NCBI GenBank assembly: GCA_016222825.1
Contig: JACRQF010000010.1
Coordinates: 310,001-374,000 of the forward strand
Length of the DNA stretch: 64,000 bases
Source: Verrucomicrobiota bacterium
GTDB lineage: Bacteria; Verrucomicrobiota; Verrucomicrobiia; CAIQCK01
Direction of reading: 5' to 3'
The translations under genes and the position numbers were made by a program. This document shows, piece by piece, positions 8,240 through 17,038 of the stretch (the stretch's first letter is position 1; the number at the start of each line of letters is the position of its first letter). A model generated the notes under the pieces. The model did not search any database. It saw nothing but the letters and a program-made list of their open reading frames with translations, and was not told the origin of the DNA.

Positions 8240-9277
8240 TCAGCCCTTCTTCTCTTCGCCGCCTTCGCCGAGGCGCTTCTCGATTTGTTTCACCCGCGCG
8301 AACAACTCTGGCAGCCGGACCTTGCACGCCTCGAGCTTCATCTCTTCCATGGCGGGCCGCGCGACGGCCCCAAAGACCTTGCCCTTGGGCGGCACGTCCT
8401 GATGGAGGCCGCTCTTGGCCAGCGCGATGGCGCCGTCGCCGATGTTGAGATGATCGGCCAGGCCCACCTGCCCCGCCAGGATGACGAAGTCGCCGATGAC
8501 GCAGGAGCCGCTGACGCCGACCTGCGAGCAAATGATGCAGTGCCTGCCGACGACGCAGTTGTGGCCCACTTGGACGAGGTTGTCTATCTTCGTGCCCTGC
8601 CCGATGATCGTCCGATCGAAGCGGGCGCGGTCCACCGTGCTGTTCGCGCCGATCTCCACGTCGTCCTGAATCTCGACGATGCCGAGTTGGGGAATCTTCT
8701 TGTGGCCCTGCGGCCCGCTGTCGTAGCCGAAGCCGTCCGCGCCGATGACGACGCCGGGGTGCAGAATGACGCGGTTGCCGACGAGACAGCGGTCACGGAC
8801 GACGACGTGCGGATAAAGAATGCACTGCGCGCCAACCTTCGCCTCATGCCCGACGTAGGTGTAAGCGCCGATGACGGTGCCCTCGCCTATCTCCGCGCCC
8901 GTCTCGATGACGGCACACGGCTGGATGGAGACGTCCTTTCCGAGTTTCGCGTCCGCCGCGATCACGGCGGTCGGATGGATGCCCGGCGCAAACTTCACCG
9001 GCGGCGGTGCAGTGGCCTCCGTCAGCCGCTGGAAGTCGGCGGAGGGATTGTCCACGCGGATGAGCGTCTGCAGGAGCGGCTCCTTCCAGTCGCGGCCGAC
9101 GAGGATGACCGATGCCTGCGACGCGCGCGCGCGGGCCGCATAGGTGGCGCGGGCCAGGAACGTCACATCGCCCTTGCCGGCGGACAGAATGCTGCGGAGG
9201 CGCGTGACGACGACATCACCGTCGCCGACAAGTTCGCCTCCGAGCAACCCGGAGATTTCGCGAGCGGTCATTCGCAC
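8240..9277 (-). CDS. lpxD: UDP-3-O-acylglucosamine N-acyltransferase
   Basis: 345 residues. The N-terminal uridine-binding domain ([20 protein letters not shown]) is followed from about residue 100 by hexapeptide repeats of a left-handed beta-helix (for example [18 protein letters not shown]). The catalytic His is expected in [13 protein letters not shown] short C-terminal helix follows. LpxD adds the second acyl chain, on nitrogen, in lipid A synthesis, acting as a soluble trimer in the cytoplasm. It lies between skp-like and arginine decarboxylase genes, the classic bamA-skp-lpxD order, so the organism should make lipid A. Confidence 0.96.
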   Translation of the reverse strand: MRMTAREISGLLGGELVGDGDVVVTRLRSILSAGKGDVTFLARATYAARARASQASVILVGRDWKEPLLQTLIRVDNPSADFQRLTEATAPPPVKFAPGIHPTAVIAADAKLGKDVSIQPCAVIETGAEIGEGTVIGAYTYVGHEAKVGAQCILYPHVVVRDRCLVGNRVILHPGVVIGADGFGYDSGPQGHKKIPQLGIVEIQDDVEIGANSTVDRARFDRTIIGQGTKIDNLVQVGHNCVVGRHCIICSQVGVSGSCVIGDFVILAGQVGLADHLNIGDGAIALAKSGLHQDVPPKGKVFGAVARPAMEEMKLEACKVRLPELFARVKQIEKRLGEGGEEKKG

Positions 9278-9286
9278 GGTTGTGTC

Positions 9287-9985
9287 CTAGGGAGCGGGCG
9301 CGGGCAACGGTGTGCGCGGCGTGGTGCTGGGAGCCGGCAGCGTGGCAGGCCCGGGGCCGGTGCCGCTGGGAAGGCTCGCGGGTGCGTTCGCGTTCAGCTC
9401 CTTCAGGACCATGTCGGTGAAATCGAGCTTCTCGTCGGCATAGACCGCCATCGGGACGCTGGCAACCGTGCCAAACCCGGAGTTGTCCACGATGACGGTG
9501 TAGCTGCCGTCGCGCCCCTTCTTGCGAACCGCTTCCAGGATTTCCTTCAAAATGGCGTCGTTCTGCCGGCGGCGGAGGTCGTTGAGGTATTGCTGGCTGT
9601 TCTGCTCGAACTCCTTCACGGCTTCGAGCGACTTGCGCAATTCGAGCACCTTCTCCTGGACCGACTTGGCCTTCTGCTCGCGCTTCTCCTGGGTCAGCGC
9701 GGGGTTGTTGGCCTCTTCGCGCAGCTTCTGGAACTCCTCGTTGAGCTTGTTGTAATCGTTGACGCGCTGCTGGTAGTCCTTCTTGTAGGCGCCCACGCTT
9801 TCGTCGAAGCTGCGCTGGGCGACCTTGGTCTTGTAGAACTCTTCGTAGAGCTTGCGCATGTCCACGGAGCCGATCTTGGTGGCTTGCGCAGAAGCCGCCG
9901 GAACCATCCAGCCAGCCGCCGCGACGGCCAGCGCCGCGACGAAGGTCATTGCGAACCGATGTTTGTTCATAGTCATGTCAGTCAT
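9287..9985 (-). CDS. skp: OmpH/Skp family periplasmic chaperone
   Basis: 232 residues with a signal peptide (MNKHRFAMTFVAALAVAAAGWM, cleavage near ASA) and the typical Skp pattern: a short beta segment (KIGSVDMRKLYEEFYKT), two long charged coiled-coil arms (roughly residues 60-135) and a closing strand (YTVIVDNSG). Skp holds unfolded outer-membrane proteins for BamA. The Pro/Thr-rich tail (GTGPGPATLPAPST...) is longer than in enterobacteria. Three ATG codons lie close together at the start; the first sits very near AAAGGA. It lies 31 bases after bamA and 9 before lpxD. Confidence 0.88.
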   Translation of the reverse strand: MTDMTMNKHRFAMTFVAALAVAAAGWMVPAASAQATKIGSVDMRKLYEEFYKTKVAQRSFDESVGAYKKDYQQRVNDYNKLNEEFQKLREEANNPALTQEKREQKAKSVQEKVLELRKSLEAVKEFEQNSQQYLNDLRRRQNDAILKEILEAVRKKGRDGSYTVIVDNSGFGTVASVPMAVYADEKLDFTDMVLKELNANAPASLPSGTGPGPATLPAPSTTPRTPLPAPAP

Positions 9986-10016
9986 GTTCCTTTAACAGTG
10001 TCTTGCCTCGTTTAGA

Positions 10017-12380
10017 CTAAAACTGGTAGCCGATGTTGAAGTTAAATCGGCCGCCGCGCTGATTGAAGCCGTCCGTCGTGATCGGAATGCCGTAGTCAAA
10101 CCGGATCGGTCCGATGGGCAGGTCGAGACGGACGCCAAAGCCGAAGTCATCATTGTAACGCCCCATATCATAGTCGAAGGCGTCCTGGTTCACAAAGCCA
10201 ACGTCGTAGAACACGGCGAACCGGATCTTCTCAATGACCGGGATGGTGTATTCGATGGTGCCCCAACCGTAGGTGTTGCCGCCCACCGGCTCGTCGGCGT
10301 TGGCCGCGCCGGGGCCGTTACCGGGCGTGTTCAGGTTGGCCACCTTGGGCGACACGTCGCGGAAACGGAAACCGCGCAGGTTGTTCGGGCCGCCGAGGAA
10401 GAAACGGTTGAACAGCGGCACGCGCGAGCTGTCGCCGTAGCTGTCCACGATGCCGCTGCCGCCGGCAATCAACAGCACGTGCTTCTTGTCGAGCGTGGGC
10501 CACGTGAAAGGAATCGGGAAGTACTGCTGGCTGCGCAGTTCCATCTTGTAAATGTCGGTCTGGCCCTTGAGCGGACCGCCGGCGCCTTGGATCGAGAACT
10601 CCGTCTTGTTGCCGCGCGTCGTCAGGAATACGCTGTCGCGCGTGTCGCGCGTGATGCTCGCCGTCACCGCGCTCTCGGAACGCGCGCCGTTCTCGTCCTG
10701 GAACACCTGCGGCGCGGTGCTCTCCACGTCGGTGATATCCACGACTTGGTAACCGTATTGAATCCGGCCGGAGACGAACGGCATCAGTTCCTTCGTCAGA
10801 TGCACGTCAAAACCCATGCGCCGCTCCGTGTAAATCGAGCTGAGATACTGGCTCTCGGTGCGGAACAGATCGAAGCCCAGCGCCAGCCTCCGGTCCATGA
10901 ACCACGGCTCCGTGAACGAGAGGATGTAGTCCTGGCGCTGCGTGCCCATCTGGACGCGGAAGCGGGCCTTCTGGCCGCCGCCGGTGAAGAACGGCGGGTT
11001 GAAGATGTCGAAGTTGCCCTGGCTGACCTCCGCGAAGCCGACCAACGAGTCCACGCTGGAGAAGCCCGCGCCGAACACCAACTGGCCGGTCCGTTGCTCC
11101 TCCACCTCCACGGCGAGGTCTTTGCGTCCGGGCACGTCCGTCGGCTCGGCGATGGTGTTGACCTTCGAGAAGTAACCCATGTTCTCCAGGCGCTCCTTGC
11201 TGCGCTTGACCTTGACCATGTTGAAGACCTCGCCCGGCTTCACCGCCAACTCTCGGCGGATGACCTTGTCCTTGGTCTTGGTGTTGCCGCGGACGCTGAT
11301 CTTGCTCAGATAGGAGATGTCTCCCTCGGTGATCTCATAAACGATGTCCATCCGGCCGGTCTCGACGTTGGCCTGCTTCACCGGCACGACATGCGCGTCA
11401 ATGTAACCCTTGGCTCCGTAAAAATCACGGACCGCCTCGATGTCCTTGTCGAGCGCCTTCGGCCCGAACGTCTTGCCTTCCGTCATCTTCAGCGAACCGC
11501 GGATGCCGGCGCTGGGGAAAAGCTGGTTGCCTTTGATGTCGAGCTTGCCCACTTGATACTTTTTGCCCTCCACTATGGTCATCCGAATATACATCTGGTT
11601 CGGGTTGATATGGTCAAACTTCACGTCCTTGATGACCATGTCTATGAAACCTTCGTTGCGGTAGAAGTCGCGCAGGCTTTCCAAGTCGTCCTGCCACTGC
11701 TCCTTCTTCATCACGTTGGTGCGCACGATCCACGAGAGCCACCACTTGCGCTTGGTCTTCATCTGCTTCTGCAGCTTCGCCTTGGAGAAGTGGTCGGCGC
11801 CGGTGAACGTGATGTCAATGATCGCCACGCGGGGGCCTTCGCTGATGTTGAACGTCACCACGCCCTGCCCCGTCTGCTGGTCAATGCTGATGTCGTAACG
11901 GATCGCCGCCTGCTCGAAGCCGGCTTTCTCGTAGTATTCCTCGATCTTCTTCTGCGCCAACACCACTTTGCGCTCGTCGAGCGGCTCGCCGACCTTCAGT
12001 TCCATCTCTTTGCGAACCTTGGACGCCTTGACCTTCTCGTTGCCTTTGATGAGGATTTCCTTGATCTTCGCCTTGCCCTGCACGGTGAACAACACCTTGA
12101 TGCCGCCCTCCACGTCTTCTTGCGCGACGTGGACGTTGGTGAAGTAACCGGTCGCGTAGAGGTTGCGCACGTCCTGGCCGAGCGCGGTGCGCGTCGTCTG
12201 CTGGCCGGCCTTGGTCTGGATGTTCGCGAGGATGACGCTGTCGCTAATCGGCACCGGGCCAACGTGGCGGATTTCGATCTCCTTGACTAGGAAACTCGTC
12301 TCCTGCGCGCTCGCCGGCATCAACGCCGCCAGCCAAAGCGCGAAGCAAGACGTTATCAGATTGCGGCACGCGATCTTCAC
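10017..12380 (-). CDS. bamA: Outer membrane protein assembly factor BamA
   Basis: 787 residues: signal peptide, five POTRA domains (about residues 25-430; for example IKEILIKGNEKVKASKVRKE and ISYLSKISVRGNTKTKDKVI), then a 16-strand barrel. The conserved loop motif appears as NNLRGFRFRD. The C-terminus ends GRFNFNIGYQF, a proper beta-signal ending in Phe. BamA folds and inserts outer-membrane proteins. Its start overlaps the dnaB stop by four bases (ATGA), so the two are translationally coupled, and skp and lpxD follow. Confidence 0.97.
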   Translation of the reverse strand: MKIACRNLITSCFALWLAALMPASAQETSFLVKEIEIRHVGPVPISDSVILANIQTKAGQQTTRTALGQDVRNLYATGYFTNVHVAQEDVEGGIKVLFTVQGKAKIKEILIKGNEKVKASKVRKEMELKVGEPLDERKVVLAQKKIEEYYEKAGFEQAAIRYDISIDQQTGQGVVTFNISEGPRVAIIDITFTGADHFSKAKLQKQMKTKRKWWLSWIVRTNVMKKEQWQDDLESLRDFYRNEGFIDMVIKDVKFDHINPNQMYIRMTIVEGKKYQVGKLDIKGNQLFPSAGIRGSLKMTEGKTFGPKALDKDIEAVRDFYGAKGYIDAHVVPVKQANVETGRMDIVYEITEGDISYLSKISVRGNTKTKDKVIRRELAVKPGEVFNMVKVKRSKERLENMGYFSKVNTIAEPTDVPGRKDLAVEVEEQRTGQLVFGAGFSSVDSLVGFAEVSQGNFDIFNPPFFTGGGQKARFRVQMGTQRQDYILSFTEPWFMDRRLALGFDLFRTESQYLSSIYTERRMGFDVHLTKELMPFVSGRIQYGYQVVDITDVESTAPQVFQDENGARSESAVTASITRDTRDSVFLTTRGNKTEFSIQGAGGPLKGQTDIYKMELRSQQYFPIPFTWPTLDKKHVLLIAGGSGIVDSYGDSSRVPLFNRFFLGGPNNLRGFRFRDVSPKVANLNTPGNGPGAANADEPVGGNTYGWGTIEYTIPVIEKIRFAVFYDVGFVNQDAFDYDMGRYNDDFGFGVRLDLPIGPIRFDYGIPITTDGFNQRGGRFNFNIGYQF

Positions 12381-13828
12381 ATCGCCTCCTGTCTTGGTGT
12401 CATGGCAACGTCGCTCTCCTCGATGGCCGACGAGAAAAACCGGGTGATGTCGCGCCGGAACTGCAACGGGATCCTGCCTTGCGGCCCGTTGCGGTTCTTC
12501 GCGACAATCAACACCGCCTGCGTAATCTCCTCAGCCACCACTTCCTCGTCCTTCCGGTCGTCCTTCGGCGCAATCAGCGCCACCACGTCGGCATCTTGCT
12601 CGATTGCACCCGATTCGCGCAAGTCACTTAATCGCGGCTGGCCGCCTTCGCGCTTCTCCGCCTCGCGGTTGAGCTGAGACAAGACGATGACAGGAATGCT
12701 CAATTCCTTCGCCAGCGCCTTCAGCCCGCCGGAAATCGCGGCGATCTCCTGCTGGCGGTTGTCGTAATTGCCGCGCGTGGGCGCGCGCATGAGCTGCAAG
12801 TAATCCACCACCAGCAACTGAATGTCATGGTTCATCTTCATGCGCCGGGCCTTGGCACGCAGCTCCATGATGGTGAGGTCGCCGGTATCATCAATCAAAA
12901 TCTTCGCGCTGCTGATCTTCCCCGCGGAGTTGATCAACGCCTTATACTCCGCGTCGGTGGACAGGCCGCGCCGGATCCGGTTCATGCTGACCTCACCCAC
13001 CGAGCACAACATGCGGATGATGAGCTGCACCGCCGGCATTTCCAGGCTGAACACGCCCACCGGCATCGGATTGTCGGAGTTCAGGATTGCGACGTGCTCG
13101 GCGATGTTCATCGCCAGCGAGGTCTTGCCCATCGAGGGGCGCGCGGCGATGACGATCATGCTGCCGCGCTGCATGCCGTCCAGGCACTTGTCCAGTTCGG
13201 TGAACCCGGTGGCGATTCCCCGCAGCTTGCCTTTGTGCTTCAGGATGTCTTCGATCTCGCGGACAGCGTCGTGGACAACTTCCTGGCTGCTCACCACACC
13301 ATGCGCACTTTTCTCCTGCGCGATGTTGAAGACGAGCTGTTCGACGTGATCAATGAACTTGTCCACGCCCTCGTCGAGCGTCTCGTAGCTTTCCGAGACG
13401 ATCTGCGTGCCGGCTTCGATCAGTTGGCGCAACCGGTATCGCTGGCGGACGATGTTGAGGTAGAATTCCAGGTTTGCCGCTGTCGGCACGGTGTTGGACA
13501 ACTGCGTGATCGCCGCCGCGCCGCCGACACGCTCCAGTTGGTTGCGGCCCGCCAGCTTCTGCGTGACGGTCACCAAGTCCACCGGCTCGCGCTTGTCCAT
13601 CATGTCCACGAGCGTGCGGTAAATCAGCCCGTGGTTTTCGTTGTAGAAGAATTCCCCGCCCCGCGTCTCCGGGTCCTTCGAGGCGAATTTCTCGATGCAC
13701 TCGCTGACCGCCTGCGGGTTCAACAACAGCGACCCCAACAAGCAACGCTCCGCCTCATCGCTGTGGGGCAACGAACGGCCCACGTCGGCCCCTGGAAACG
13801 GCGTCTCCTTGTTGGATGGCGGACTCAC
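12377..13828 (-). CDS. dnaB: Replicative DNA helicase
   Basis: 483 residues. The N-terminal helical domain (SDEAERCLLGSLLLNPQAV) is followed by the RecA-like motor with Walker A in ARPSMGKTSLAMNIAEH (about residues 210-225), Walker B in LLVVDYLQLM, and the H4 region LSQLNREAEKREGGQPRLSD. It unwinds DNA at the fork as a hexamer. No intein is present. It lies between rplI (8-bp gap) and bamA (4-bp overlap); rplI next to dnaB is a widespread arrangement. Confidence 0.97.
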   Translation of the reverse strand: MSPPSNKETPFPGADVGRSLPHSDEAERCLLGSLLLNPQAVSECIEKFASKDPETRGGEFFYNENHGLIYRTLVDMMDKREPVDLVTVTQKLAGRNQLERVGGAAAITQLSNTVPTAANLEFYLNIVRQRYRLRQLIEAGTQIVSESYETLDEGVDKFIDHVEQLVFNIAQEKSAHGVVSSQEVVHDAVREIEDILKHKGKLRGIATGFTELDKCLDGMQRGSMIVIAARPSMGKTSLAMNIAEHVAILNSDNPMPVGVFSLEMPAVQLIIRMLCSVGEVSMNRIRRGLSTDAEYKALINSAGKISSAKILIDDTGDLTIMELRAKARRMKMNHDIQLLVVDYLQLMRAPTRGNYDNRQQEIAAISGGLKALAKELSIPVIVLSQLNREAEKREGGQPRLSDLRESGAIEQDADVVALIAPKDDRKDEEVVAEEITQAVLIVAKNRNGPQGRIPLQFRRDITRFFSSAIEESDVAMTPRQEAM

Positions 13829-13835
13829 GAAACCA

Positions 13836-14435
13836 TCAATTCTTCTTCTTGCCGCCGCCCTTCTTGGCCGCGGGCTTCTCCTCTGCCGGCTCAGCGGCCT
13901 TGGCGGGAGCCTCGGCGCGAGGCTTCTTCGCGCGCGGCGCTTTGGCGGCGGCTTCGGAGGCTTGCGCCTCTTCCGTGCCCGGCGCGGTCTTGCTCACGAT
14001 CGAGAACTTCACATTGGCGGCAACCTCCGGATGCAGCTTCACGTCCACGTCGAACGTCCCGAGCGCGTGGATCGGGTGCTTGAGTTCGAGCTTGTGGTGG
14101 TCAATCTCGAAACCTTCCTTGGCCAGCGCCTCGCTGATGTGATGCGTGGTCACAGCGCCGAACAGCTTGCCGCCGGGGCCGGTCGCCACCGAGATCGAGA
14201 GCGTCAGCTTCGAGAGCTTGTCCGCCAACTCGCGGACCGTCGAGAGTTCGGCGGCTTCGCGCTCGGCGCGGCGCTTCTTGAGCTCGTCCAGTTGGCGCAT
14301 GTTGGCGCGCGTGGCAGGCGTGGCGAGGCGCTGTGGCAACAGGTAGTTGCGCGCGTAACCGTTGGCCACCGTCACTTTGTCGCCCTCGGCGCCGAGATCC
14401 TTGACTTGCTTGAGAAGAATTACGTCAGTTGTCAT
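13836..14435 (-). CDS. rplI: 50S ribosomal protein L9 with a long basic tail
   Basis: 199 residues. Residues 1-150 are an ordinary L9: N-terminal VILLKQVKDLGAEGDKVTVA and GYARNYLLPQRLA, the long connecting helix and a C-terminal domain ending FSIVSK. About 50 residues of Ala/Lys/Pro/Glu-rich sequence (KAPRAKKPRAEAPAKAAEPA...) are added at the end, so the protein is well over the usual 150 residues. The tail is likely disordered and could touch rRNA or neighbouring ribosomes. It belongs to the rpsF-ssb-rpsR-rplI-dnaB cluster. Confidence 0.96.
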   Translation of the reverse strand: MTTDVILLKQVKDLGAEGDKVTVANGYARNYLLPQRLATPATRANMRQLDELKKRRAEREAAELSTVRELADKLSKLTLSISVATGPGGKLFGAVTTHHISEALAKEGFEIDHHKLELKHPIHALGTFDVDVKLHPEVAANVKFSIVSKTAPGTEEAQASEAAAKAPRAKKPRAEAPAKAAEPAEEKPAAKKGGGKKKN

Positions 14436-14474
14436 AGGGGTCCGTGAATGAAAATGGGTTCGGCGTGGCCGGGG

Positions 14475-14723
14475 TTAGCGCACGAGGAGCATGACGCGGG
14501 CGCGTTTGATGGCCAGCGTAATTTCGCGTTGGTGTTTGGCGCAAGCTCCGCTGGAGTGACGGCCGACGATCTTGCCGCGCTCGGTGATGAACCGCCGCAG
14601 CAACTCCGGCTGCTTGTAGTCCACCTCCACTTGGTCTTCGCAAAGCTTGCACTTCCGTTTCGGCATCTCGCTCATGCGAGGCCGAGTTGAATCTCTCTTC
14701 GTTCTTTCCCGTTTGATTGCCAT
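14475..14723 (-). CDS. rpsR: 30S ribosomal protein S18
   Basis: 82 residues containing the S18 core: [41 protein letters not shown] and the C-terminal [14 protein letters not shown]. The two-Cys LCED segment suggests the zinc-type (C+) variant (CKLC with the later CAKH). The start is uncertain: [11 protein letters not shown] at 14723 or the internal MSEMPKRK; neither has a strong ribosome site. S18 binds S6 in the platform, and rpsF lies two genes upstream in the same cluster. Confidence 0.95.
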   Translation of the reverse strand: MAIKRERTKRDSTRPRMSEMPKRKCKLCEDQVEVDYKQPELLRRFITERGKIVGRHSSGACAKHQREITLAIKRARVMLLVR

Positions 14724-14768
14724 AAGTCCGTCTCAGTTTTTTCGTTAGTCGTCTTTGATTCCAAAAGT

Positions 14769-15248
14769 CTAGAAGGGGATGTCGTCCTTCTCCTTGCCTG
14801 CTGCCGGCGCTTCCGGCGTGATGTCTTCCGCTGGCGTCTCCACGGGCGCGCGGCTCGGACGCTCGGCGCGCTCCGGCGCCGGACCGCCCTCCTGGAACTC
14901 CTGCCCGCCGCTGCGCTGGCCGCTGCCAAGGAACTGCACGCGCTCGGCTACGACGCTGATCCTGCTGCGCTTCTCGCCCTTGTCGTTCTGCCACGTCTCG
15001 TAGCGCAACCTGCCCTCGATCAGCACTGGCCGGCCCTTGCTCAAATACTGCGCCGCCGCCTCCGCCTGCTTGCCCCAAACGGCGATGTCGAAAAAGTTCG
15101 CCTCTTCCCGCTTCTCGCCGGATTCGGTCGTATAGACGTGATTGACGGCGAGGCCGAACTTCGTCAGCGCCATGCCCTTCGGCGTGTAGCTGCGTTCGGG
15201 GTCTCGCGTCAGGTTGCCCAGGAGAAAAACTTTGTTCAACGACGCCAT
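14769..15248 (-). CDS. ssb: Single-stranded DNA-binding protein
   Basis: 159 residues. The N-terminal OB fold (MASLNKVFLLGNLTRDPERS, then ANFFDIAVWGKQAEAAAQYL) is followed by a Gly/Pro/Ala-rich linker and the acidic tip DDIPF, which recruits DNA repair and replication partners. It is placed between rpsF and rpsR, the common bacterial order. The OB fold should tetramerise and coat ssDNA. Confidence 0.97.
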   Translation of the reverse strand: MASLNKVFLLGNLTRDPERSYTPKGMALTKFGLAVNHVYTTESGEKREEANFFDIAVWGKQAEAAAQYLSKGRPVLIEGRLRYETWQNDKGEKRSRISVVAERVQFLGSGQRSGGQEFQEGGPAPERAERPSRAPVETPAEDITPEAPAAGKEKDDIPF

Positions 15249-15258
15249 AGGACTCCTC

Positions 15259-15579
15259 TCACGCCGCGGCCGGCTCTTTCGCTTCCACCTTCTTCTCGAC
15301 TGCTTCCAGGAACATGACGCGGAACACCGTTTCGTTCAGCGTCAGCTTCGCGCGCAACGGCGCAATGGCCGCCGCGGGCGCGTCGAAGACGAAATTGACG
15401 TAGTAGCCGGTGGACTGTTTCTTCGTCGCCCGCGCGAACGTCCGCTTGTCCATCTTCTGGATGGCCTTCACCTTGGCGCCGGCCGTTTCCAGTTCTTTCT
15501 TCAGCGCCTCGATCAGGTCGGGCGCCGCGTCGTCCTTGCCGCCCGTATTGATCACAAACAATGCTTCGTAATGGTTCAC
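15259..15579 (-). CDS. rpsF: 30S ribosomal protein S6
   Basis: 106 residues from a GTG at 15579 that is preceded by AAAGGACGAGTCAA. A longer ATG frame (to 15645) would add 22 unrelated residues and overlap pth, so the GTG is preferred. The product reads NHYEALFVINTGGKDDA, then KMDKRTFARATKKQSTGYYV and ends in an Ala/Glu-rich tail. S6 pairs with S18 on the 30S platform. It is the first gene of the rpsF-ssb-rpsR-rplI series and lies directly after pth. Confidence 0.95.
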   Translation of the reverse strand: MNHYEALFVINTGGKDDAAPDLIEALKKELETAGAKVKAIQKMDKRTFARATKKQSTGYYVNFVFDAPAAAIAPLRAKLTLNETVFRVMFLEAVEKKVEAKEPAAA

Positions 15580-15628
15580 TTGACTCGTCCTTTCACATCC
15601 GGCCGCCGCGTTCTCATTGCCGCGGCGA

Positions 15629-16219
15629 TCAACCGTTAAATTCATTCATCGCGGCGGCCATGCCGCGTTCGATGGCACACGCCACCGCTTTGGCTGCGCG
15701 CGCGACGGCTTCGTCCACCGCCGCCAGTTCCTCTTTGCGGAACCTGCTCAGCACAAAATCCACCAGCGCGTTTTCCGGCGCGCCTTCGCCATGCCGCACC
15801 GGACGGCCGATGCCGATCCGCACTCGCGGAAACTGCTCCGTGCCGGCCATCTCGGCGATGCTCTTCAGCCCGTTGTGGCCGCCGCTGCTGCCTTTCAACC
15901 GCAGCCGCAGCCGGCCCACGTCCAAATCCGCGTCATCCGTCACCACCAGCATCTGCTCCGGCTCGAACTTGTGCCAGTGCAGCAGCGCCACGCACGCGCG
16001 GCCGCTCAGATTCATGAAGGTCATCGGCTTGGCAAGAATAATCTTCCTGCCCGCCAGATGCGCTTCCGCAATCTCGGCCTCAAACTTCGCAGCCCGCTGC
16101 CATCGCGCGCCGGCGTCGGCCGCCAGCTTCTCCATGACGCGATAACCGACGTTATGCCGCGTCTCGGCGTATTCGCGGCCCGGATTGCCAAGTCCAACCA
16201 CCAACCGGATGTCGCCCAT
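15629..16219 (-). CDS. pth: Peptidyl-tRNA hydrolase
   Basis: 196 residues of the bacterial Pth family: VVGLGNPGREYAETRHNVGY with the catalytic His in RHNVG, KPMTFMNLSGRA, the TDDADLDVGRLRLR strand and the GSSGGHNGLKSI motif. It releases stalled peptidyl-tRNA in the cytoplasm. It follows rplY, a neighbour pairing seen in many bacteria. Confidence 0.97.
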   Translation of the reverse strand: MGDIRLVVGLGNPGREYAETRHNVGYRVMEKLAADAGARWQRAAKFEAEIAEAHLAGRKIILAKPMTFMNLSGRACVALLHWHKFEPEQMLVVTDDADLDVGRLRLRLKGSSGGHNGLKSIAEMAGTEQFPRVRIGIGRPVRHGEGAPENALVDFVLSRFRKEELAAVDEAVARAAKAVACAIERGMAAAMNEFNG

Positions 16220-16246
16220 GGCCAGCCCGGCGCCCGTCGCGCCGTT

Positions 16247-17026
16247 TTACTTCTTCTTCGCTTCGGGCTTGGCCGCTTTCGCATCCGGCTTGGCTTCGCC
16301 CTTGCCAGCTTCGGCTTTTCCAGCCTCGGCCTTGCCTTTGGGCTTCTCGCCTTTGCCTTCCTCGGCAGCGCCTTCCTCGCCTTCGACCTTCTTGGCCGTG
16401 ATGACTTCCGGCTCGGTCGCCCCGCCTTCGGCGGGCGTTGCGGCGGCTTCTTCTTCAACCTGCGGCGCGACGACGATGAACACCGGCAAATCCTTGCGGT
16501 CGAGCGCCTCGACACCGGCGGGCAACGTCACCTCGCTGACGTGGATGGCCTGGCCGATCTCCATCTTGGCAACATCCACGTTGATCTGCTCCGGCAAATC
16601 CTTCGGCAGGCAACGCACGCGCAGATAGCGCATCGCGTATTCGAGCACGCCGCCGCTGGTCTTCACGCCGGCAGCCTCACCCACCGGATGCACCGGCACG
16701 CTGGCGGTGAACTTCTCGTCGGCCTTCAGCTCGTGAAAGTCCACGTGCAACACCGTGCCCGTGAGGTGATCATGCTGCACCTCCTGGACCATCGCCAGCC
16801 GCTTGTCCGCGGCGGCGCCGCCCGCAAGGTCCAGTTCCACCAGCACGTTCTCGCTGGTGGAGCTGTGCAACACCTTCCCCAACTCCTTGCCGGAAACCTC
16901 CACGCTCAACGGCTTCGTGTGGGCGCCATACACCACTCCCGGCACAACGCCGGCGGCGCGCAGCTTCTTGACCTCGCCCCGACGGGTGGTCTTCCGATAG
17001 TTTGCTTTCAATGCGACTTGTTGCAT
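16247..17026 (-). CDS. rplY: 50S ribosomal protein L25/general stress protein Ctc with a low-complexity tail
   Basis: 259 residues. The N-terminal L25 domain (VVPGVVYGAHTKPLSVEVSG) is followed by the TL5/Ctc C-terminal domain (LRVRCLPKDLPEQINVDVAK). The last 60 or so residues are Lys/Ala/Glu-rich repeats (KAEAGKAEAGKGEAKPDAKA...). It binds 5S rRNA. It lies 12 bases after prs, and the prs-rplY-pth order is classical. The tail resembles that on L9 in the same cluster. Confidence 0.95.
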   Translation of the reverse strand: MQQVALKANYRKTTRRGEVKKLRAAGVVPGVVYGAHTKPLSVEVSGKELGKVLHSSTSENVLVELDLAGGAAADKRLAMVQEVQHDHLTGTVLHVDFHELKADEKFTASVPVHPVGEAAGVKTSGGVLEYAMRYLRVRCLPKDLPEQINVDVAKMEIGQAIHVSEVTLPAGVEALDRKDLPVFIVVAPQVEEEAAATPAEGGATEPEVITAKKVEGEEGAAEEGKGEKPKGKAEAGKAEAGKGEAKPDAKAAKPEAKKK

Positions 17027-17038
17027 CCGTGAACTCCC

